This document shows, in pieces, positions 11,010-18,860 of a stretch of 64,000 bases of DNA. This DNA is from FEB-7 sp963698265 (lineage in GTDB: Bacteria; Pseudomonadota; Gammaproteobacteria; Burkholderiales; Usitatibacteraceae), in assembly GCA_963698265.1 (NCBI GenBank), contig CAVOQC010000005.1, forward strand, positions 186,001-250,000, in the 5' to 3' direction. The number at the start of each line of letters is the position of its first letter. Position 1 is the stretch's first letter. Both the position numbers and the translations under genes were made by a program. Below the pieces are notes generated by a model, which was given only the letters and a program-made list of their open reading frames with translations, made no database searches and was not told where the DNA came from.

Positions 11010-12578
11010 ATGCAAGAAGACCAGATCCGAATCCGGCGCGCGCTGCTGAGCGTCTCCGACAAGACCGGCGTCGTCGAGTTCGCGAAGGCGCTTGCCGCGC
11101 ACGGCGTCGAGATCCTCTCCACCGGCGGCACGGCGAAACTCCTCGCCGCGAGCGGGCTCCCCGTCATCGAGGTGGGCGACTACACGGGCTTCCCCGAGAT
11201 GATGGACGGCCGCGTGAAGACGCTGCACCCGAAGGTGCACGGCGGCATCCTCGCCCGGCGCGACCTTCCCGATCACGTGGCGGCCATGAAGAGCCACGGC
11301 ATCGCGCCCATCGACCTGGTGGTGGTGAACCTCTACCCGTTCGCGCGGACCGTGGCCGCGCCCGGCTGCACGATGGACGACGCGATCGAGAACATCGACA
11401 TCGGCGGCCCCGCGATGGTGCGCGCCGCGGCCAAGAACCACGCCTTCGTCGCGATCGTGACCGACCCGGGCGACTACGCGGACCTTGCGGGGAAGCTGAA
11501 GGCGAGCGGCGGCAAGCTCGCGTTCGCCGACCGCTACGCGCTCGCCGCGAAGGCCTACGGCCACACCGCCGAGTACGACGGGATGATCTCCTCCTGGCTC
11601 TCGGCGAGGAACGAGAAGGGCGTCGCACGCGAGTTCCCGGACCGGCTGAACCTCCAGTACGGGCTCGCGCAGACGCTGCGCTACGGCGAGAACCCGCACC
11701 AGTCGGCCGCGTTCTACACCGAGCGCGACCCCGCCGAGGGGACGCTCTCGCGCTTCCGCCAGCTGCAGGGCAAGGAGCTTTCCTACAACAACATCGCGGA
11801 CGCGGACGCGGCCTGGGAATGCTGCCGAACGTTCGACGTGCCGGTGTGCGTGATCGTGAAGCACGCGAACCCCTGCGGCGTGGCCATCGCGCCGACGCCG
11901 CTGGAGGCCTACCGGCGAGCCTTCCTCACGGATCCCACGTCCGCCTTCGGCGGCATCATCGCCTTCAACCGGCCGGTGGACGGGCCGGCGGCGGAGGCGG
12001 TCTCGAAGCAGTTCGCGGAGGTCGTCATCGCGCCCGGCTACGACGGGGAGGCGAGGAAGGTCTTCGCGGCCAGGCAGAACCTGCGGCTGCTCGAGATCGG
12101 TCTCGCCCGCGACTTCAACCGCCTCGACATGAAGCGGGTGGGCGGCGGGCTCCTCGTGCAGGGCCCGGACGCGTTCGACGTCGCCGGGCTTCGCGTCGTC
12201 ACCCGGCGCAGGCCCACCGAGGCCGAGATGAACGACCTCATCTTCGCGTTCCGCGTGGCCCGGTTCGTGAAGTCGAACGCCATCGTCTTCTGCGGCGACG
12301 GCATGACGCTCGGCGTGGGCGCGGGGCAGATGAGCCGCGTCGACTCGACGCGCATCGCCGCGATCAAGGCGAAGCATGCCGGGCTCTCGCTCGCCGGGTC
12401 GGTCGCGGCTTCCGACGCGTTCTTTCCCTTCCGCGACGGCCTCGACGTGATCGCGAAGGCGGGCGCCCGGGCGGTGATCCAGCCCGGGGGGAGCCTGCGC
12501 GACGAGGAAGTCATCGCCGCGGCCGACGGGCACGGCATCGCCATGGTCGTCACCGGCATGCGCCACTTCCGCCACTGA
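11010..12578 (+). CDS. purH: Bifunctional AICAR formyltransferase / IMP cyclohydrolase
   Basis: Catalyses the last two steps of IMP synthesis: formylation of AICAR with 10-formyl-THF, then ring closure. The N-terminal methylglyoxal-synthase-like cyclohydrolase domain begins LLSVSDKTGVVEFAKALAAH and has the STGGTAK loop. The C-terminal transformylase has RYGENPHQSAAFY, the catalytic KHANPCGVA segment and the C-terminal PGGSLRDEEVI. The 522 aa length is normal. It lies 31 bases after fis and 10 before purD, so the purine genes are probably one transcript, possibly with dusB-fis. Confidence 0.97.
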   Translation: MQEDQIRIRRALLSVSDKTGVVEFAKALAAHGVEILSTGGTAKLLAASGLPVIEVGDYTGFPEMMDGRVKTLHPKVHGGILARRDLPDHVAAMKSHGIAPIDLVVVNLYPFARTVAAPGCTMDDAIENIDIGGPAMVRAAAKNHAFVAIVTDPGDYADLAGKLKASGGKLAFADRYALAAKAYGHTAEYDGMISSWLSARNEKGVAREFPDRLNLQYGLAQTLRYGENPHQSAAFYTERDPAEGTLSRFRQLQGKELSYNNIADADAAWECCRTFDVPVCVIVKHANPCGVAIAPTPLEAYRRAFLTDPTSAFGGIIAFNRPVDGPAAEAVSKQFAEVVIAPGYDGEARKVFAARQNLRLLEIGLARDFNRLDMKRVGGGLLVQGPDAFDVAGLRVVTRRRPTEAEMNDLIFAFRVARFVKSNAIVFCGDGMTLGVGAGQMSRVDSTRIAAIKAKHAGLSLAGSVAASDAFFPFRDGLDVIAKAGARAVIQPGGSLRDEEVIAAADGHGIAMVVTGMRHFRH

Positions 12579-12588
12579 GGCCCGCGCC

Positions 12589-13860
12589 GTGAAGCTCCTC
12601 GTCATCGGCTCGGGCGGTCGCGAGCACGCGCTCGCGTGGAAGCTCGCGAAATCCCCGCGCGTCTCCCGGGTGCTCGTGGCGCCGGGCAACGCCGGCACGG
12701 CGCGCGAGGAGGGGGTCGTGAACGTGGGCGCGACCACCAACGCCGAGCTCGTGGCGCTCGCGAAGGACGAGCAGGTCGGGCTCACGGTCGTGGGGCCGGA
12801 GGCGCCGCTCGCCGCGGGCGTGGTGGACGCCTTCCGCGCCGAGGGGCTCGCGATCTTCGGGCCGACGAAGGCCGCCGCGCAGCTCGAGTCGTCCAAGGAC
12901 TTCGCCAAGCGCTTCATGGCGCGCCACGGCATTCCCACCGCGCACCACGCCACCTTCACGGAGGCGAAGGCCGCCCACGCGCACGTCGACGCGAAGGGCG
13001 CGCCCATCGTCATCAAGGCCGACGGGCTGGCCGCCGGCAAGGGCGTGGTCGTCGCCATGACGCCCGAGGAGGCCCACGAGGCGATCGACGCCATGCTCGC
13101 CGGCAGCGGCATGGGCGAGGCGGGCCACCGTGTGGTGATCGAGGAGTTCATGGCCGGCGAGGAAGCGAGCTTCATCGTCATGGCCGACGGCGCGAACGCG
13201 CTCGCCTTCGCCTCCACCCAGGACCACAAGCGCATCCACGACGGCGACCGCGGCCCCAACACCGGCGGCATGGGCGCCTACTCGCCCGCGCCCGTGGTCA
13301 CGCCGGAGGTGCACGCGCGCGCGATGCGCGAGGTGATCGCGCCCGCGCTCAGGGGCATGGCGCAGGAGGGCATGCCCTACACCGGCTTTCTCTACGCCGG
13401 CCTCATGATCGACGGCCGCGGCGCCCTGCGCGTGGTGGAGTTCAACTGCCGGCTGGGCGACCCCGAGACGCAGCCCATCCTGATGCGGCTGAAGAGCGAC
13501 TTCCTCGACCTGCTCGACCACGCCGTCGCCGGCACGCTCGACCGCGTGGAGGCCGAGTGGGATCGCCGCGCGGCCCTCGGCGTGGTGCTCGCCGCCGCCG
13601 GCTATCCGCAGGCGCCCCGCAAGGGCGACGAGATCACGGGTCTGCCGCCGGCGCAGGACGACTGCCACGTCTTCCATGCCGGCACGGCGCAGGACGACGG
13701 CAAGGTCGTCACGGCGGGCGGGCGCGTGCTCTGCGTCACCGCGCTCGGCGACAAGGTGAGCCTCGCCGCGGAGCGCGCCTACGAGGTGGTGGCGGGCATC
13801 CACTTCGAGGGCATGCAGTACCGGCGCGACATCGGCCACCGCGCCATCCACCGGAAGTAG
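12589..13860 (+). CDS. purD: Phosphoribosylamine-glycine ligase (GAR synthetase)
   Basis: Second step of purine synthesis: ATP-dependent joining of glycine to phosphoribosylamine. A full-length 423-aa ATP-grasp enzyme. The N domain starts MKLLVIGSGGREHALAWKLA. ATP-grasp features include PIVIKADGLAAGKGVVVA, HKRIHDGDRGPNTGGMGAYS and VVEFNCRLGDPETQPILMRL. Directly downstream of purH, same strand. The stop at 13860 abuts a repeat element. Confidence 0.97.
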   Translation: MKLLVIGSGGREHALAWKLAKSPRVSRVLVAPGNAGTAREEGVVNVGATTNAELVALAKDEQVGLTVVGPEAPLAAGVVDAFRAEGLAIFGPTKAAAQLESSKDFAKRFMARHGIPTAHHATFTEAKAAHAHVDAKGAPIVIKADGLAAGKGVVVAMTPEEAHEAIDAMLAGSGMGEAGHRVVIEEFMAGEEASFIVMADGANALAFASTQDHKRIHDGDRGPNTGGMGAYSPAPVVTPEVHARAMREVIAPALRGMAQEGMPYTGFLYAGLMIDGRGALRVVEFNCRLGDPETQPILMRLKSDFLDLLDHAVAGTLDRVEAEWDRRAALGVVLAAAGYPQAPRKGDEITGLPPAQDDCHVFHAGTAQDDGKVVTAGGRVLCVTALGDKVSLAAERAYEVVAGIHFEGMQYRRDIGHRAIHRK

Positions 13861-14011
13861 CCCTCACCCCGGCCCTCTCCCGGAGGGAGAGGGAGATTTC
13901 CGGCGCTCCGCGATGACCCTGCTCCCTTCTCCCTCCGGGAACGGGAAATCTCTCGCGCTCCGTGGCGCGCCTTCTCCCCTCTCCCTCCGGGAGAGGGGTC
14001 GGGGGTGAGGG
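13861..14011. repeat. Intergenic inverted-repeat element (151 bp) with CCCTCACCCC ends
   Basis: Fills the whole gap between purD and hemF. The outer ends are perfect complements (CCCTCACCCC at 13861 and GGGGTGAGGG at 14002-14011). Inside, CCCTCTCCCGGAGGGAGAGGG-type hairpins occur twice along with a shared GGGAAATCTC / GAGATTTCC block. The RNA would fold into a long stem. It resembles non-autonomous REP/MITE-like elements common between genes in proteobacteria. It has no coding capacity. Confidence 0.8.
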
Positions 14012-14025
14012 TAAACTCGCCCGCC

Positions 14026-14931
14026 ATGGACATCGAAGCGGTCAGGAACTACCTCACGGGCCTGCAGGAGCGCATCGTCGGCCGGTTCGCCGAGCTCGAC
14101 GGGAAGCCCTTCCTGCGCGACGCATGGGAGCGGCCCGAGGGCGGCGGCGGCGTCTCGCGCCTCATCGAGGAAGGCAATCTCCTGGAGCGCGGCGGCGTGG
14201 GTTTCTCGCACGTGCTCGGCACGAAGCTGCCGCCCTCGGCCACCGAGCACCGCCCCGACCTCGCGGGCCGGCCCTGGGAGGCGATGGGGGTGTCGCTCGT
14301 CTTCCACCCGCGCAATCCCCACGTGCCCACCGTGCACATGAACGTGCGCTTCTTCGGGGCGAAGTCGCCCGACGGGGACCCCGCGAAGGCCGTGTGGTGG
14401 TTCGGCGGCGGCATGGACCTCACGCCCTACTACGGCGTCGAGGAGGACTGCGCGCATTTCCACCGCGTCAACCGCGAGGCGCTCGACGCCATCGACCCGG
14501 CGCTGCATCCGCGCTTCAAGAAGTGGTGCGACGAGTACTTCTTCAACAAGCATCGCGGCGAGCCGCGGGGCATCGGCGGCACCTTCTTCGACGATTTCAA
14601 CGAGCCGGGCTTCGAGAAGAGCTTCGCGATCCAGCGCGCCGTGGGCGAGGCCTTCCTGCCCGCATACGTGCCGATCGTCGAGCGCCGCCGCGACCTGCCT
14701 TTCGGCGAGCGCGAGCGCGACTTCCAGGCGTACCGGCGCGGCCGCTACGTGGAGTTCAACCTCGTGTGGGACCGCGGCACGCACTTCGGGCTGCAGTCGG
14801 GCGGGCGCACGGAATCGATCCTCATGTCGCTGCCGCCGGTGGTGAAGTGGCGCTACGACTGGAAGCCCGCGCCGGGGACGCCCGAGGCGAAGCTCTACAC
14901 GGACTTCCTCGTCCCGAGGGACTGGGCCTGA
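14026..14931 (+). CDS. hemF: Oxygen-dependent coproporphyrinogen III oxidase
   Basis: Oxidative decarboxylation of coproporphyrinogen III to protoporphyrinogen IX in haem synthesis, aerobic form. The family signature region is VPTVHMNVRFFGAKS and WWFGGGMDLTPYYGVEEDC, followed by KWCDEYFFNKHRGEPRGIGG, FFDDFNEPGF and VEFNLVWDRGTHFGLQSGGR. The start is ATG 14026 (MDIEAVRNYLTGLQ), since the upstream in-frame GTG lies inside the repeat element. 301 aa, normal length. Confidence 0.96.
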   Translation: MDIEAVRNYLTGLQERIVGRFAELDGKPFLRDAWERPEGGGGVSRLIEEGNLLERGGVGFSHVLGTKLPPSATEHRPDLAGRPWEAMGVSLVFHPRNPHVPTVHMNVRFFGAKSPDGDPAKAVWWFGGGMDLTPYYGVEEDCAHFHRVNREALDAIDPALHPRFKKWCDEYFFNKHRGEPRGIGGTFFDDFNEPGFEKSFAIQRAVGEAFLPAYVPIVERRRDLPFGERERDFQAYRRGRYVEFNLVWDRGTHFGLQSGGRTESILMSLPPVVKWRYDWKPAPGTPEAKLYTDFLVPRDWA

Positions 14932-14953
14932 GCGCTCTTACGGCCCGTCCCGC

Positions 14954-15946
14954 TCAACGACCGAACAGCCCGAGGAGGGCTATCGCGATGACGGGCAGGA
15001 CCAGGAAGAGCGCGAAGAAGGCCGCCAGGACCAGCAGGGCCAGCTTGAGCGTCCTGCCGCCACCCCATGACGTCAGCCTTCGGGCCATCGCCAGGTCCTC
15101 GGGGGAGAGCGCCTTCAGCTGCTCGCGCTGGTGGGGCAGCAGCTTTCCCGCGGGAAAGGCGAGCCCCCGGCTGATGGCGTCGAGCGCTTCCGTTTGCTCC
15201 GGCGATTCGCCGTCCTTGAGGGCGAGCAACTCATCCCGCGGTGCGGGTCCGAGATAGAGTTCGATGGCGGACGGTGAGGCGAACAACTTGTCCGCCGGCC
15301 AGGCGGAAAGGCGCCAGTGGTACGCCTGGAGCGGGTCGCCGAACAAGATCAGCGGCGGCGGGCCGGAAGCATCGACGAAGTTCTGAGGCGCCGAGGCCGG
15401 AACGTCGAACCGGAACGGCAGGTTCCAGCCGCGGCCATCGGGGACCACCCTGACTTTCCTCTCCTCGAAGTAAGCCGTTTCCTTCTGATCCTTGCCGTCG
15501 CGGCGGTAAGGGCGATAGCAGTGAAGGGTGACGGTGAACATGTCTCCCGCCGCGGCTTCCGCAGCGAGCCACAGCCTGCCCTCCACGGGGCGCCCGACCC
15601 GCAGGGGCGAGGACTTCAGCTCCAGCCTCGCCTTGCCGTCGCCGGTTTCGTCGGGGAGCTGGCGGCGTGGAGGCGCGACCCAATGGCTCAGGTACCTGAG
15701 CGAGGCGATGCACAGGAAGGCCGCCACCACGCCGGCGGCAATCAGCCCGTTGGGCGAGACCAGGTCCCGGGCGAGCTGCATCGGCGTGACCGTGAGGGGC
15801 AACCGCGAATGCCCGGCCGCCCACAGCACCCAGGCAAATGCCCTGTCGGTTTCGTTCCACGCCGTCCATACCCAGTACGCCAGCAACGCGCCGGGCACGC
15901 CCAGGATCACGGCACCCAGCACGCGGGAGGTTGCGGTTGCGGGCAT
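14954..15946 (-). CDS. Unknown membrane protein, three transmembrane segments
   Basis: A 330-aa protein of no family I can name. Two N-terminal membrane helices (VLGAVILGVPGALLAYWVW and GLIAAGVVAAFLCIASLRYL) are followed by a soluble middle of about 200 residues rich in beta-type sequence, for example LELKSSPLRVGRPVEGRLWL and MFTVTLHCYRPYRRDGKDQK. A C-terminal helix comes last (LALLVLAAFFALFLVLPVIA). The central part looks like an exported or cytosolic beta-sandwich anchored at both ends. It converges on hemF from the opposite strand; no partner gene is evident. Start ATG taken from the upstream limit; codon use is like its neighbours. Confidence 0.75.
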   Translation of the reverse strand: MPATATSRVLGAVILGVPGALLAYWVWTAWNETDRAFAWVLWAAGHSRLPLTVTPMQLARDLVSPNGLIAAGVVAAFLCIASLRYLSHWVAPPRRQLPDETGDGKARLELKSSPLRVGRPVEGRLWLAAEAAAGDMFTVTLHCYRPYRRDGKDQKETAYFEERKVRVVPDGRGWNLPFRFDVPASAPQNFVDASGPPPLILFGDPLQAYHWRLSAWPADKLFASPSAIELYLGPAPRDELLALKDGESPEQTEALDAISRGLAFPAGKLLPHQREQLKALSPEDLAMARRLTSWGGGRTLKLALLVLAAFFALFLVLPVIAIALLGLFGR

Positions 15947-16086
15947 CTCGATCCGGGGCGAAGGGGCTTGCGAAGGGGGGCGAGCGCGAGGCGCCGCTCA
16001 CGCTACTCCGAATGGCCTACGCCGGCAATTCGAGGGCCCCGGTCGCCGGCGCGTCTCCGCCGCTGGAGCCAGGCGGCCGAAAGGCC

Positions 16087-16115
16087 TTGGTGATCCGCCA
16101 TTCTTCGCGTATAGT
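16087..16115 (+). promoter_or_regulatory. Sigma-70-like promoter of rhlE
   Basis: TTGGTG and TATAGT separated by exactly 17 bases. Transcription would start near 16122, giving a leader of about 280 nucleotides before rhlE. The part of the gap before this (15947-16086) shows nothing recognisable. Confidence 0.55.
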
Positions 16116-16121
16116 GCCGCC

Positions 16122-16401
16122 TGCTGCGGTGCAGCATGAAGGCAAGTCGCACCGCAATCGTTCATCGTCCCTGACCTCCCCGGAAGAGGAAAGTCTCTCT
16201 TCCCGCAGCAGTTCCCCAAGGGTTTCCTCCCCAAGGATTGCGAAATCGGTTGGTGCCGGTGTCTTGGCCTGCCGACTTCTCGCGCCCTTTCCATCCGCGG
16301 CTCGTGAGTGCCCCGTTTCCGACGACGGGCGGCGTGTCTTTTTTCGCAATCGCCGTTCGCAGCGCGTCCTCCGGAAGGGTCGTGCAGGAAAACAGCTCAC
16401 C
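16122..16401 (+). promoter_or_regulatory. Long structured 5' leader of rhlE
   Basis: About 280 untranslated bases lie between the promoter and the helicase ATG. A hairpin GGAAAG-TCTCT-CTTTCC sits at 16188-16204. A perfect ten-base long-range pair, GATTGCGAAA at 16237-16246 with TTTCGCAATC at 16342-16351, closes a loop of about 95 bases next to a six-T run (16339-16344). Long autoregulatory or cold-responsive leaders are known for DEAD-box helicase genes; that this one is regulatory is inference. Confidence 0.5.
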
Positions 16402-17637
16402 ATGAAATTCGATTCCCTGGGCCTTGTGGCCCCCCTCTGCCAGGCCGTCGCCGCGGCAGGCTACACCGACCCCACGCCGGTGCAGGCGCGCGTGATTCCC
16501 GAAGCGATGGCCGGCCGCGACCTGATGGTCTCGTCGCAGACGGGCAGCGGCAAGACCGCCGCCTTCATGCTCCCGGCGCTGCAGCTCCTCACCGAGGCGC
16601 ACCCCGCGCACGGCCGTGGGCCGCGCGTGCTGGTCCTCGTGCCCACGCGCGAGCTCTCGATGCAGGTCACCAAGGCCGCCGAGACCTATGGCCGCAACCT
16701 TGGTCGCGTGAAGGTCGTCTCCATCGTGGGCGGCATGCCCTACCCGGCGCAGAACCGGCTCCTCCAGGCCGGCGTCGACATCCTCGTGGCCACCCCCGGG
16801 CGGCTCCTCGACCAGATGCAGTCGGGCCGCGTCGACCTCTCGCGCCTGCAGGTGCTGGTGCTCGACGAAGCCGACCGCATGCTCGACATGGGCTTCAAGG
16901 ACGACCTCGAGGCGATCGTCGCGCGCATGCCCGCGAAGCGCCAGACGCTGCTCTTCTCGGCCACGCTCGACGGCAACATCGCGCGCCTGGCCCGCGCGAT
17001 GCTCCAGGATCCCGTGCGCATCGAGATCGACAGCCAGAACGCGCGCCACGAGAACATCGTGCAGCGCATGCACTTCGCCGACGACATGGGCCACAAGAAC
17101 CGGCTCCTGAACCACCTGCTGCGCGACGTCGAGATGAACCAGGCGATCGTGTTCACCGCGACCAAGCGCTCGGCCGACGAACTGGCCCTCGACCTGCATT
17201 CCAAGGGCTTCGCCGTGGCGGCGCTGCACGGCGACATGAACCAGGGGGCGCGCACGCGCACGCTGCAGGCGCTGCACCGCGGCCGGCTTCGCGTGCTGGT
17301 GGCCACCGACGTCGCCGCGCGCGGCATCGATGTCCACGGCATCTCGCACGTCATCAACTACGACCTGCCGCGCCAGGCCGAGGACTACGTGCACCGCATC
17401 GGCCGCACGGGCCGCGCGGGGCGCAACGGCACCGCGATCAGCCTGGTCAACTCGCGCGAGCACGCACAGGTGCGCACCATCGAGCGCTTCACCTCGCAGT
17501 CGATCCCGGTGGGCGTGATCGAGGGGCTGGAGCCCAAGGTGCGCGCCTTCTCGAGGCCCGCCGGGCCCGCGGCGCGTCGTCCCGCGGGCAAGCCGCGCGG
17601 CAAGCCCGCCGGAAGGTCGTTCCGCCAGGGCCGCTAG
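16402..17637 (+). CDS. rhlE: DEAD-box ATP-dependent RNA helicase, RhlE type
   Basis: RNA-unwinding enzyme of 411 aa for RNA turnover and ribosome assembly. All motifs are present in order: Q-motif region YTDPTPVQARVIPEA, motif I QTGSGKT, Ia PTREL, Ib TPGR, II LDEADRM, III SAT, IV IVFTATKRS, V RGIDVHGISHVINYDLP and VI HRIGRTGRAG. The C-terminal tail is short and basic (PAARRPAGKPRGKPAGRSFR). Start ATG 16402 gives the usual MKFDSLGL N-terminus. Many upstream codons remain open but fall in the leader. Confidence 0.95.
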   Translation: MKFDSLGLVAPLCQAVAAAGYTDPTPVQARVIPEAMAGRDLMVSSQTGSGKTAAFMLPALQLLTEAHPAHGRGPRVLVLVPTRELSMQVTKAAETYGRNLGRVKVVSIVGGMPYPAQNRLLQAGVDILVATPGRLLDQMQSGRVDLSRLQVLVLDEADRMLDMGFKDDLEAIVARMPAKRQTLLFSATLDGNIARLARAMLQDPVRIEIDSQNARHENIVQRMHFADDMGHKNRLLNHLLRDVEMNQAIVFTATKRSADELALDLHSKGFAVAALHGDMNQGARTRTLQALHRGRLRVLVATDVAARGIDVHGISHVINYDLPRQAEDYVHRIGRTGRAGRNGTAISLVNSREHAQVRTIERFTSQSIPVGVIEGLEPKVRAFSRPAGPAARRPAGKPRGKPAGRSFRQGR

Positions 17638-17640
17638 CAG

Positions 17641-17735
17641 GAAAGGGGGACGCTCCCCCAGAACGGGAAACGGGGACGTTCCCCGGTTTCACGCAGTTCA
17701 CTTGCGCGAAACCGGGGAGCGTCCCCGTTCTCCGT
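17641..17735. repeat. REP-like inverted repeat, GGGGACGYTCCCC family (copy 1)
   Basis: A long imperfect palindrome: an arm of about 27 bases from 17669 and its complement ending at 17729, centred on an 8-9 base loop. It is preceded by a smaller palindrome, GGGGGACGCTCCCCC. Lies between the convergent rhlE and DUF1330 genes, where its RNA stem could also end transcription. Confidence 0.85.
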
Positions 17736-17737
17736 TT

Positions 17738-18031
17738 TCAGCCGTCGAATCCCTCGAGGAGAATCAGGCGGCCCTTGGAGTTCGCGCGCCGCAGCTCCTT
17801 CGGCTTCGCGTACTCGGGTGAATCCCACCAGGCGCGGGCGGCTTCCATGGACGGGAACTCGAGAATCACCCGGCGAAGCTGCGGCCAGTCGCCCTCGAGC
17901 ACTTCGGCCGCGCCCCCGCGCACGAGGAAGCGCCCGCCATAGAGCGCGATCGAGGCGGGGACGAGCTGGGTATAGGGCTTGTAGCCGTCGGGGTTGGTGA
18001 CCTCGATCTCGGCGATCACGTAAGCGGTCAT
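17738..18031 (-). CDS. DUF1330 family protein
   Basis: A 97-aa dimeric alpha-beta-barrel type protein (MTAYVIAEIEVTNPDGYKPY; ALYGGRFLVRGGAAEVLEGD; VILEFPSMEAARAWWDSPEY), a close fit to the DUF1330 family. Function unknown. Its ATG overlaps the stop of the upstream EcsC gene by four bases, so the two are co-translated. No signal peptide; probably cytosolic. Confidence 0.9.
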   Translation of the reverse strand: MTAYVIAEIEVTNPDGYKPYTQLVPASIALYGGRFLVRGGAAEVLEGDWPQLRRVILEFPSMEAARAWWDSPEYAKPKELRRANSKGRLILLEGFDG

Positions 18032-18819
18032 GGCGAGACTTTCGTGTAGGCGGCGCGGACGGGCTCGGCGCCGTGGATCTTCTCGAGGCGCCGGACGATG
18101 AAGTGCCCGCGCGCCATGTCCTGGTAGTGCCCGATGAAGACGGTGTTCACGACGGCGCCGCCGGCCGCGCCGATGATCGGGATCGCCTGCGCGGCGGCCT
18201 TCTCCGAGACCACCACGCCGAATCGCGAGCCGATGGCCGCGACCAGCCGGACCAGCGCCGGGGAGCCGGATTTCGCGAGCCCCTTCTTCGCAAGGTGCGC
18301 GGAAGCCTCCGTGACCGCCGAGGCGAGGGCCGCGCGCGCCGCCAAGTAGCCCGACTCGGTCGCGTTGTCGCGCTCGTCGCGCGTGGAGCCGAGCGCGAAG
18401 ACCGTGAGGCAGGCGAGCTTCGTGTCGATGTGGCGCGGGTTCTCGCCCTCGCTCGCGGCGATGTCGGCTATGGAGCGCAGCATGAGCGTGGTGGACAGCG
18501 GCAGCTCCCAGCTGAGCGCGGCCAGCCCGAAGGCGCCGCCCGCCGCACCGGAGGCCGCCGCGGCCATGCGATGGAAGCGGTCCTGGGACGCCAGGCGCGG
18601 GCGCTCGCCGAGCGAAGTCACCGCCACCTCGAGCGCCTTCATGAGCGCGGCCTCGGTTGCCTTGTGCACTTTCTTCTGCCAGGAGGACGGCAGCATCTTC
18701 ACGCCCTTTTCCACCGGCGCGCCGAGCATCGAGGAGAGCTTGGCCGCGAGGCCGGGGTTCTCGAGGAGCGCCTTGGCGCGCCTGAGGTCCGCGAGGTCGT
18801 CCTTCGTGAGCGTCGTCAT
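18028..18819 (-). CDS. EcsC family protein
   Basis: 263 aa related to the EcsC family of unknown function. Hydrophobic glycine/alanine-rich stretches occur in the middle (AAAASGAAGGAFGLAALSWE) and near the end (AIPIIGAAGGAVVNTVFIGHYQD), the latter typical of EcsC proteins; these may be membrane-associating hairpins. First of a two-gene unit with the DUF1330 protein. A small copy of the REP-like repeat lies just upstream. Confidence 0.85.
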   Translation of the reverse strand: MTTLTKDDLADLRRAKALLENPGLAAKLSSMLGAPVEKGVKMLPSSWQKKVHKATEAALMKALEVAVTSLGERPRLASQDRFHRMAAAASGAAGGAFGLAALSWELPLSTTLMLRSIADIAASEGENPRHIDTKLACLTVFALGSTRDERDNATESGYLAARAALASAVTEASAHLAKKGLAKSGSPALVRLVAAIGSRFGVVVSEKAAAQAIPIIGAAGGAVVNTVFIGHYQDMARGHFIVRRLEKIHGAEPVRAAYTKVSP

Positions 18820-18833
18820 GGCGGCGATGTTAC

Positions 18834-18860
18834 GGGAAACCGGGGAGCGCCCCCAGTTTC
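18834..18860. repeat. REP-like repeat, short copy (copy 2)
   Basis: GGGAAACCGGGGAGCG followed by CCCCCAGTTTCC forms a GGAAAC/GTTTCC-ended stem. Same core as the 17.6-kb element, but one half only. It lies between the kinase and EcsC genes. Confidence 0.7.

Noticed and set aside
16306..16344. Possible intrinsic terminator before rhlE (CCCGT...ACGGG with a later T-run)
   Set aside because: The T-run is about 12 bases beyond the small stem, too far for a standard terminator. Reported only as part of the leader structure.
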